Positions 7,675 to 12,996 of a stretch of 12,996 nucleotides of DNA are shown here, one piece after another. The position numbers and the translations under genes are program-made. A model generated the notes under the pieces. That model worked only from the letters and a program-made list of their open reading frames with translations, was not told the DNA's origin and ran no database searches. The DNA comes from Fibrobacteria bacterium GUT77 (GTDB taxonomy: Bacteria; Fibrobacterota; Chitinivibrionia; Chitinivibrionales; Chitinispirillaceae): assembly GCA_001462255.1 (NCBI GenBank), contig LIUJ01000178.1, positions 1 to 12,996 of the forward strand, written 5' to 3'. The number at the start of each line of letters is the position of its first letter. The stretch's first letter is position 1.

Positions 7675-8730
7675 TTATTGTAATAAAGCTTTCAGGGCGT
7701 TATACCTTTCCCAATCGTACTTGCCGTCATCATCAAACGCTATTCTGTTATAGGTTCTTTCTAAAGATTTCGTAGTTAAGTGCGTCCGAATCGTTTGATC
7801 GTTCATAATCAATTCTTTTTCAGAAATTAAGTTCCATTCCGTCAGCTGCGACAAATACTCGGCGCTTGTCCGTTTTGAATTATCTTGCAACATACGATAT
7901 TTTGAGAAAAAATCAGGCGTCGCTATCGCGTTGATTATCTCTAAGATTATCTCCATGGTATTGTTTGTACCTGACAAGTAATCCCATAGCTCGCTTGCCA
8001 CAAGCCATTCGTCAACCGCGCAATATTTATGGGAATTGATTATTGAGTCGAAGAAACGCGATTTGTTGTAACTTGTGACGCTTTCCACGGTAGGATCTAC
8101 GGTCGGATCGAAAGGGAAACCGAAGAAAAAGTATATTTCTTTATCGGGAAATTCATGAAAAAAGGCCGCTTTGCCTTCTAAAATCTTTTGCTTCTCACCC
8201 TTTATTTCACCGGAGTTGGGTTTTACCGCTTTTAACTCGATGGCAACAACTTTATTATCTTCTTCAAAAAAGACATCCGCCGATAAATCATCGGCAATCA
8301 GCATTGGAGAATCGTCACGTCTCAACAATGCCTCATTTTCCTCCTGTAAGTTTGGGACTTTGTTGGAAGTACTTAAGTCGTTCATTATCCGCTTAATCGT
8401 ATCCCGTTGTGTTTGTGTTATCTTTAAATTACCCCGTTTTTTAGACGTATATTCCCGCTTTTTACCATCGCAAAGAATATGTGCTACATTTTCAAAAAAT
8501 GCTTGTCCTAACGTGGTGTTGAGTCCGTGCAACCAACTTGACAAACTGATGAAAAACGGTACGTCGGTAACGTAACCTTCGAGTTTATCGGAGAATGCTT
8601 TCAGAAACGCCTCGTGAAACGGCGCGTTTCTGTTCTTTGAGGCATCTGCGGGAAAATTGTCGAATCGCGAGATCAACGTTTTAATCACCGCAAGCGATAT
8701 GCCTTCTATTTTAGACGGAGAGATCGTCAT
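7675..8730 (-). CDS. TdeIII-family type II restriction endonuclease
   Basis: A 351-residue protein that I recognise as TdeIII-like. The stretch LHGLNTTLGQAFFENVAHIL (68-87), a following helical TQRDTIKRIMNDLSTSNKVPN, and a PD-(D/E)xK-type core match the family. The presumed catalytic residues are Asp152 in SADVFF and Glu165/Lys167 in ELKAVKPN. From memory, the type member from Treponema denticola recognises GGNCC; the specificity here is not readable from sequence. It would cut unmodified foreign DNA, while the methyltransferase two genes upstream protects the host. The start at 8730 lies 2 bp after the stop of the small upstream gene, with a GAGG 10 nt before it. The C-terminal 60 residues look like an extra helical domain. 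The gene seems intact. Confidence 0.85.
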   Translation of the reverse strand: MTISPSKIEGISLAVIKTLISRFDNFPADASKNRNAPFHEAFLKAFSDKLEGYVTDVPFFISLSSWLHGLNTTLGQAFFENVAHILCDGKKREYTSKKRGNLKITQTQRDTIKRIMNDLSTSNKVPNLQEENEALLRRDDSPMLIADDLSADVFFEEDNKVVAIELKAVKPNSGEIKGEKQKILEGKAAFFHEFPDKEIYFFFGFPFDPTVDPTVESVTSYNKSRFFDSIINSHKYCAVDEWLVASELWDYLSGTNNTMEIILEIINAIATPDFFSKYRMLQDNSKRTSAEYLSQLTEWNLISEKELIMNDQTIRTHLTTKSLERTYNRIAFDDDGKYDWERYNALKALLQ

Positions 8731-8732
8731 AA

Positions 8733-9020
8733 TTATTCAGCCTCACAGAGTTCAAATTTTTCACGTATCGGCATATCAAGAATAAAAAAGTCAAATCCGT
8801 ACATATTATTACCATACTTTCCATGTTTTTCCATATCGGAAACGACGTCGTTCCAAACGTTGCTCAATTCTTCCGAGAAAACGGAAAAACACTCGACCCT
8901 TTCGATAATCTCTTGTTTTGTCGCGTTTATTTCCAAAAAAATATGGTTTTTATTGAGATATAGGTCTGAACTCCAAACTTCTATATCTCCAATGTTAAAA
9001 CTCGCCATATAGCATTTCAT
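8733..9020 (-). CDS. Small acidic protein of unknown function inside the R-M operon
   Basis: A 95-residue protein that I do not recognise. It is strongly acidic, with 18 Asp/Glu against 8 Lys/Arg by direct count. Expected structure is strands in the first 30 residues (ASFNIGDIEVWSS, NHIFLEI), then one long helical region at about 33-66, then a strand GFDFFILDMP. It has no signal peptide, membrane segment or helix-turn-helix motif, so it does not look like a classic C-protein controller. It is very likely translated: its ATG overlaps the methyltransferase stop (ATGA) and an AAGGAGG site lies 5 nt upstream. Its position between the modification and restriction genes suggests a role in that system, such as partner subunit, inhibitor or DNA mimic, but this is inference. 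Confidence 0.8.
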   Translation of the reverse strand: MKCYMASFNIGDIEVWSSDLYLNKNHIFLEINATKQEIIERVECFSVFSEELSNVWNDVVSDMEKHGKYGNNMYGFDFFILDMPIREKFELCEAE

Positions 9021-10609
9021 GAGCGCCTCCTTTTCAAATGAAATATCGTTTCTGAATACGCGTTTTTATCTTTTTCCGACCGATTCAACACCGGGCGGTT
9101 AAAACGATTCACTATCTCCATACCCGCGTTTTCCGCAATCGCGGGATACAAATTAAATTTGTCATTGGCGACAAGAAAAACATCATAATTGTCGGCCAAA
9201 AAGCGTTTACAGTTATTCAGTACATCGGAAATACCCCGGATATAACTTATTTGCGCCTCTTTCTTCTGGCCTCGGAACAACGGCCCTATCTCCAATTCGT
9301 CTTTTCGTTCAAACCCGAACAAATCGTATGCGTAAGCGTGTTGTTCGTGGTAATCAATAAGTCCGACATACGGCGGAGATGAAAATATCCCCTTGATTTT
9401 TTTCTCTTCCAACAAACTACCGAATTCGGCGTTGTGTTTTTTTACTTGCTCAAAAACATTAACGTTGCGGCTATCGCCAGTCAAACACAATTGAAATGTA
9501 TTTGTCCGTAATTTATCAAATTGCGAAAGACGATTAACGGTATCTTTCGAGTAGGTTTTCCACCATTTTAGAATAGAAAACAGCGGTTTACACATTTTTC
9601 CGTGCTTGCTACAATAGTACGTTGCGGTTACAGGTTCCAAAAGCGTCGCCAAATCGGCATGGGTAGTCGCGCGGCAACTGCGAATGGTACGACACAAAAC
9701 GACGCAAAGGATTTTTTTTACGTCGGTATTCCGTATTTTCTTTATCCGTTCAAAAACAAAATCAATCTCATCGCGAATGTGGGCCGAATACCATTTATCC
9801 AAAAAACACTCGTCCTTATCTTGCCGTAACTTTATATCGTACCGGCGGACAAGATTTTCGTAGATAGGCAAAAATTGCTTTTCTTTTTTCGCGCCGTATT
9901 CTTTTTCGTTGATTTCACCGTTCCGCAAATTGTACTTGTAATCGGGCACCGGAAAATATTTGTCATTAAAAACATTCAATTCCTGCGATAAATTTTCTTC
10001 AAATGCCACAACGTTTGAGTTTTTGACGAATTGTTCCAACGATTCGGTTATCCCATCAATCTCTTGTATCAAATCTAAGACGTTATATTTTGCGATCTTG
10101 CAATTGGCAATCAACGCGTTAAAAACCGAGACGTCAATCCCAACGGCGTTTATCCCAAGTTCGCAAGCCTGTACCATAGTCGTCCCGCTACCCGAAAACG
10201 GATCCAGTACGATATCGCCTTTTTTGAAATATCTTTTTGTCTTGAAATTATCCGTATGACCATCCAAAAAATATTCAACGAGTTGCGGGATAAACTTTCC
10301 CTTATACGGGTGCAACCTATGAACGTGTTTCGTGGTTTCAGCTTCTTTATATTGTTCAAACGACAACGCCCAATTTAAGTCTTCGCCGAGTCGTTGTTTA
10401 AAATACGTTTCCCTCGATGTTAAATATTTTCGGTAATAATCCACCAACTCGGACTGCAATACACGCACACTTCCGCCTTCGCCTATTTTCCGTATCAATC
10501 CATACTGCACCAAGTACGCAATGTTCGATGCGGTTACGTTTTTTCCTATATAACCGGTAGCCCATTTGCTTGCTTCGGATATGCTGAATAATTGCGCTGT
10601 TTCCGTCAT
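9017..10609 (-). CDS. Type II DNA methyltransferase (N4-cytosine or N6-adenine) with N-terminal helix-turn-helix region
   Basis: A 530-residue protein. Residues about 7-62 form a MerR/excisionase-like DNA-binding region (SISEASKWATGYIGKNVTAS, then a wing-like GSVRVLQSELVDYYRKY). A motif X-like HRLHPYKGKFIPQL (97-110) comes before the S-adenosylmethionine motif DPFSGSGTT (136-144) and GIDVS. The catalytic SPPY is at 411-414. About 270 residues separate the cofactor and catalytic motifs, which is where the target-recognition region should lie (alpha-type motif order). SPPY is commonest in N4-cytosine enzymes, but N6-adenine cannot be excluded. It modifies the host sites that the downstream endonuclease would cut. 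AAGGAT lies 6 nt before the ATG at 10609. Base composition is visibly more A+T-rich than in the flanking genes, suggesting transfer. Confidence 0.9.
   Translation of the reverse strand: MTETAQLFSISEASKWATGYIGKNVTASNIAYLVQYGLIRKIGEGGSVRVLQSELVDYYRKYLTSRETYFKQRLGEDLNWALSFEQYKEAETTKHVHRLHPYKGKFIPQLVEYFLDGHTDNFKTKRYFKKGDIVLDPFSGSGTTMVQACELGINAVGIDVSVFNALIANCKIAKYNVLDLIQEIDGITESLEQFVKNSNVVAFEENLSQELNVFNDKYFPVPDYKYNLRNGEINEKEYGAKKEKQFLPIYENLVRRYDIKLRQDKDECFLDKWYSAHIRDEIDFVFERIKKIRNTDVKKILCVVLCRTIRSCRATTHADLATLLEPVTATYYCSKHGKMCKPLFSILKWWKTYSKDTVNRLSQFDKLRTNTFQLCLTGDSRNVNVFEQVKKHNAEFGSLLEEKKIKGIFSSPPYVGLIDYHEQHAYAYDLFGFERKDELEIGPLFRGQKKEAQISYIRGISDVLNNCKRFLADNYDVFLVANDKFNLYPAIAENAGMEIVNRFNRPVLNRSEKDKNAYSETIFHLKRRRS
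9026..9032 (-). promoter_or_regulatory. Ribosome binding site of the small R-M gene
   Basis: AAGGAGG on the - strand, 5 nt before the ATG at 9020 and inside the last codons of the methyltransferase. It is the strongest Shine-Dalgarno sequence in the operon and is good evidence that the 95-residue gene is real. Confidence 0.8.
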
Positions 10610-10682
10610 TTGTCAATCCTTAGTTATACAACCATTTTTTTTAAAACGCTTTTCTGTACCCAAATCACACATTGTTAATAAA

Positions 10683-10709
10683 ATAATACACGGATATATC
10701 CAATGTCAA
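10683..10709 (-). promoter_or_regulatory. Promoter of the R-M operon with a palindromic operator candidate
   Basis: On the - strand a consensus -35 box TTGACA (10709-10704) is followed by TATTAT (10688-10683, 15-nt spacing) or the overlapping TATTTT (10685-10680, 18-nt spacing). The spacer contains the perfect 10-bp palindrome ggatatatcc (10692-10701). Start of transcription would fall roughly 60-70 nt before the methyltransferase ATG. A protein bound at the palindrome would block RNA polymerase. Confidence 0.55.
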
Positions 10710-10723
10710 CAGTTCCATAGAAA

Positions 10724-10746
10724 ACGTTACTCAAACAATTTAACGT
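10724..10746 (-). terminator. Possible weak terminator after the rluA-family gene
   Basis: On the - strand ACGTTA (10746-10741) pairs with TAACGT (10729-10724) over an 11-nt loop, followed by TTTTCT. It begins at the last base of the stop codon. The stem is only 6 bp, so the call is tentative, but it sits at the expected boundary between the housekeeping pair and the R-M operon. Confidence 0.35.
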
Positions 10747-11714
10747 CACCCCAGCGCCGCCCCGAACTCTTTTGGTACGGGCGCCGTGATTGTCGTCATT
10801 TTTTTTGTTTTGGGATGCGGGAAGCTCAACTTGTGCGCGTGCAGGTACAGGCGGCGCGGCAGTTGCGACGACGCGAAAAAATTGTCGTCTAATCTACGAT
10901 CCCCGTAACGCTCATCACCTAAAATAGGCGATTTAAGGTGCGCCATGTGTACTCGGATTTGGTGCGTTTTTCCCGTGTGCAGCAATATCTCCAAGCGTGA
11001 TTTGTCATTGCGATACTCCGCTATTTTGTAGGTCGTGCTCGACGCCGTCGCGTCGTCGTCGTCCTCCGATACGATCATTTTCATGCCGGTGCGGCTATGG
11101 TCGTTTCTTCTCATGGCGAACGTTACCGTTCCCTCGAATTCGGGGGGGCGGTTGTGGGATACGGCGGCGTATTGCTTTTTGAATTTGCCGGCGCGCATAG
11201 CCTCGTGGAGTTGGCGGGCTATGCCGGTATTTTTGGCTAAGAGTATGACGCCCGACGTGTCGCGGTCTAAGCGGTGCATAAGTACGGGCGGGTCGGGGGA
11301 TTTTTCATTATCGGTTGATAGGATGTAGGCCGTCGCGAGGTCTATGAGGTTGTCGCTGTGCTGGTGGCCGCTACCGGGGTGGACTACCAAGCCGGCGGGT
11401 TTGTTGCATACAAGGACGGTCGGATCCTCGAACAGCACGTGGAAATTGCGTCTGAAAAATTCCGTCTTCGTCAATTTGACAATCGCGTTTTGCGGGCGTT
11501 CCCGCTCTGAAAATTCCGATTCGTCGACATCTATTTCCAACTGCTCGCCCTCGGACAGGCGGTGATCTTGCCTGATTTTGCGTCCGTCGACGCGTACGCC
11601 GCCGCGGCGGATAAGGCCGTAGACGGCGGAGAGGCTAAGAAGCGGCAGGCGCTTGCGCAACAGGCGGTCTAATCGGGAACCGTGCGCCGATTGGTCTATT
11701 GATATTTTTATCAT
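10746..11714 (-). CDS. RluA-family 23S rRNA/tRNA pseudouridine synthase (RluC/RluD-like)
   Basis: A 322-residue enzyme that converts specific uridines in structured RNA to pseudouridine. Residues about 1-65 are an S4 RNA-binding domain (SRLDRLLRKRLPLLS, GGVRVDGRK). The catalytic domain follows with NKPAGLVVHPG near 104-114 and the signature HRLDRDTSG at 147-155, in which Asp150 is the expected nucleophile. The later motifs LHTGKTHQIRVHMAHL and PILGDERYG are also intact. The frame stays open to an ATG at 11762, which would add 16 residues inside prs. I prefer the ATG at 11714 because it overlaps the prs stop as TGATG, the S4 domain begins right after it, and the extra residues look like out-of-frame prs sequence. 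The exact target uridines cannot be told from sequence alone. Confidence 0.92.
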   Translation of the reverse strand: MIKISIDQSAHGSRLDRLLRKRLPLLSLSAVYGLIRRGGVRVDGRKIRQDHRLSEGEQLEIDVDESEFSERERPQNAIVKLTKTEFFRRNFHVLFEDPTVLVCNKPAGLVVHPGSGHQHSDNLIDLATAYILSTDNEKSPDPPVLMHRLDRDTSGVILLAKNTGIARQLHEAMRAGKFKKQYAAVSHNRPPEFEGTVTFAMRRNDHSRTGMKMIVSEDDDDATASSTTYKIAEYRNDKSRLEILLHTGKTHQIRVHMAHLKSPILGDERYGDRRLDDNFFASSQLPRRLYLHAHKLSFPHPKTKKMTTITAPVPKEFGAALG

Positions 11715-12661
11715 CAATACCCGTGGTATAGTCCGCTGATGGACGTCCCGCGATTGGTGCACATGATCGCCTTGGCGAACGTTTCGGCGACCGATATTAC
11801 GGTCATCCTATCGAATTTCTTCGTCTCCGGGATGGATACGGTGTCCGTTACCACCAATTTGTTGAGCGACGAGTTTTTTAGCCTCTCCGGCGCGCTTCCC
11901 GACAGTACGGCGTGCACGCAACAGGCGGATATTTCGGTTACGCCGAGGTTGTCCAACGCCTTGACCACCTCCAAAATCGAGCCGCCGGTGGCTATTTCGT
12001 CGTCGAAGATTAGGGCGCGTTTGCCTTTTACGTCGCCTATTACGTTGTGTATCGCGGGGCTCTCCGAGTCGTCGTGGCGGCGTTTGTCCAATATGGCGAG
12101 GGGTAGTCCGAGGCGCACGGCGTAGGCTCCGGCGCGTTTGGCGCTACCGGCGTCGGGGGCGACCACCACGCAGTTTTCGGTGCCGTGCTTGTTGAAGTGC
12201 TCGCACAACAGCTTCCCCGCCAGCAGGTGGTCTACCGGGATCCTGAAGAATCCCTGTATCTGCGGGGAGTGCAGGTTCATGGTCATTACCCTGTCCGCGC
12301 CGGCGGTTTGGAGCAGGTCGGCCATAAGGCGCGCGGTGATGGAGATACGCGGCTCGTCCTTCTTGTCGGAGCGCACGTAGGGGAAGTACGGAACCACCGC
12401 CGTAATGCGGTTGGCGCTCGCGTGCTTGACGGCGTCTATCATTATCAAAAGCTCTATTATGCCCTCGTTTACGGGGGGGCAGGAGGGTTGCACGATGAAG
12501 ACGTCCTGACCGCGCACGCTGTCGCATATCTTCACCTTAAGGTTTTCGTTGCTGAACTTGACGATCTCGCACTCGCTAAGCTTCACCCCGGCGTGGTCGC
12601 AGATCGCCTTGGCGAGAGGGATGTTAGCGTTACCCGAAAAAATCTTCAGCGTATCGGCCAT
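11714..12661 (-). CDS. prs: Ribose-phosphate pyrophosphokinase (PRPP synthetase)
   Basis: A 315-residue cytoplasmic enzyme that makes PRPP from ribose 5-phosphate and ATP for nucleotide, histidine, tryptophan and NAD synthesis. The length is normal for the class. Visible motifs are KIFSGNANIPLA at the start, VQPSCPPVNEGIIELLIMID (57-76), the ATP-binding flexible loop VRSDKKDEPRISITARLMAD, MNLHSPQIQGFFRIPVDHL, VVAPDAGSAKRA, and the PRPP loop ALIFDDEIATGGSI, where DDxxxTGG binds ribose phosphate. All catalytic segments look intact. The SDKKDEPR form of the loop replaces the commoner QDRKDxPR and occurs in several non-proteobacterial lineages. The start at 12661 has AAGGAG 8 nt upstream. It is the first gene of a two-gene unit with the pseudouridine synthase. 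Confidence 0.96.
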   Translation of the reverse strand: MADTLKIFSGNANIPLAKAICDHAGVKLSECEIVKFSNENLKVKICDSVRGQDVFIVQPSCPPVNEGIIELLIMIDAVKHASANRITAVVPYFPYVRSDKKDEPRISITARLMADLLQTAGADRVMTMNLHSPQIQGFFRIPVDHLLAGKLLCEHFNKHGTENCVVVAPDAGSAKRAGAYAVRLGLPLAILDKRRHDDSESPAIHNVIGDVKGKRALIFDDEIATGGSILEVVKALDNLGVTEISACCVHAVLSGSAPERLKNSSLNKLVVTDTVSIPETKKFDRMTVISVAETFAKAIMCTNRGTSISGLYHGY

Positions 12662-12669
12662 CGGTTTTG

Positions 12670-12675
12670 CTCCTT
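12670..12675 (-). promoter_or_regulatory. Ribosome binding site of prs
   Basis: AAGGAG on the - strand with an 8-nt spacer to the ATG at 12661. It fixes the prs start. Confidence 0.8.
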
Positions 12676-12791
12676 ATATCCGCGTATTTTAAGGTCAAAC
12701 TGCCCTTTTTATGACTATAAATTAATATTCGCGCGGCGGCGAAATAAAAAAATACTATTTTTTTGGACATTTAGACCAAATAATGACGTAT

Positions 12792-12797
12792 ATTATA
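12792..12797 (-). promoter_or_regulatory. Candidate -10 box of the prs operon
   Basis: A perfect TATAAT on the - strand, about 130 nt before the prs start. No good -35 box is present at the usual distance (only a T-run at 12815-12820). It lies inside an atgacg/cgtcat dyad (about 12783-12814) that could bind a regulator. Confidence 0.35.
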
Positions 12798-12846
12798 CAT
12801 ACGAATTGCGTCATAAAAAAGCGGACCGAAGCCAATATCGAAAGGC

Positions 12847-12952
12847 AACCACCCCGTCCCTACGGGATACCCCTCCGCGGAGGGGAATAAAAAAACGGGG
12901 TGTTGACGTAATTCCCCTCTATGGAGGGGTGGCGCGTAGCGCCGGGGTGGTT
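12847..12952. repeat. 106-bp imperfect palindrome with nested hairpins, MITE-like or dispersed repeat
   Basis: Two 42-nt arms, 12847-12888 and 12911-12952, are inverted copies separated by a 22-nt A-rich spacer. They begin and end with exact aaccaccccg / cggggtggtt, and each contains an acccctcc...gaggggaat block. Each arm also folds on itself: tccc-tac-ggga (12857-12867) and the 16-bp perfect palindrome cccctccgcggagggg (12870-12885) on the left; cccctc-tatg-gagggg (12914-12929) and a gcgc-gta-gcgc stem (12932-12942) on the right. Differences between the arms keep the local hairpins intact. It holds no gene. No clear target-site duplication is seen. Confidence 0.8.
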
Positions 12953-12996
12953 TGTTTTTGACGTAAATAAACGTTGGATTAAATTAGACAGTTATT

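Larger units (their letters stand above)
12662..12996. other. Gene-free right edge
   Basis: The stretch holds the prs ribosome site, a very A+T-rich leader and promoter zone (about 12690-12830) and the 106-bp palindrome. The last 44 bases are A+T-rich with nothing recognised. Any reading frame here runs through the palindrome and is not a credible protein. Confidence 0.7.

Noticed and set aside
12840..12960. CRISPR array or integron attachment site at the right-edge palindromes
   Set aside because: There is no regular direct repeat with unique spacers, no cas gene, no integrase, and the copies are inverted rather than tandem.
12185..12961. + strand frame of 258 codons running antisense to prs and on through the palindrome
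   Set aside because: It mirrors prs for most of its length, then translates the repeat element; no domain is visible.

Overview
The window carries seven main protein genes plus one small one on roughly 13 kb. Only the chemoreceptor at the left edge is on the + strand; everything else is on the - strand. Prs, an RluA-type pseudouridine synthase, ComEC, a Kef-type antiporter, a methyl-accepting chemotaxis protein and a BspA-like leucine-rich-repeat lipoprotein candidate point to a motile Gram-negative-type bacterium, possibly host- or gut-associated. The architecture recalls Fibrobacterota/Chitinispirillia or spirochaete relatives, but that is an impression and the phylum cannot be fixed from this window.

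Layout. 1-1353 (+) is the 3' part of a chemoreceptor with repeated HAMP units. Its stop lies 2 bp from the stop of a convergent comEC-like gene (1356-3404), whose C-terminal metallo-beta-lactamase-like part has lost its metal ligands. 3405-3646 is a spacer with two strong inverted repeats. 3647-4960 is a secreted BspA-like LRR_5 protein. 4961-5289 is a non-coding spacer. 5290-7659 is a cation:proton antiporter with USP-like regions and a C-terminal PTS EIIA-2-like domain.

7675-10609 is a compact A+T-rich restriction-modification operon, transcribed leftward. It encodes an SPPY-type DNA methyltransferase with an N-terminal helix-turn-helix region, an acidic 95-residue protein of unknown function that starts on an ATGA overlap behind a strong ribosome binding site, and a TdeIII-family type II restriction endonuclease. 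The promoter upstream of the methyltransferase has a TTGACA -35 box and a perfect 10-bp palindrome between the -35 and -10 boxes, so the methyltransferase may repress its own operon. The antiporter starts 15 bp after the endonuclease stop without a visible ribosome binding site, so it may be read from the same transcript.

10746-12661 is a housekeeping pair, prs followed by an rluA-family gene joined by a TGATG overlap. The right edge (12847-12952) holds a 106-bp imperfect palindrome made of two 42-nt arms, each containing smaller hairpins. It is a strong candidate for a dispersed repeat or MITE-like element.

The most interesting parts are the three-gene R-M operon with its unexplained middle gene and possible autoregulation, the antiporter-USP-EIIA fusion, the ComEC with a dead nuclease-like domain, and the large palindromic repeat.
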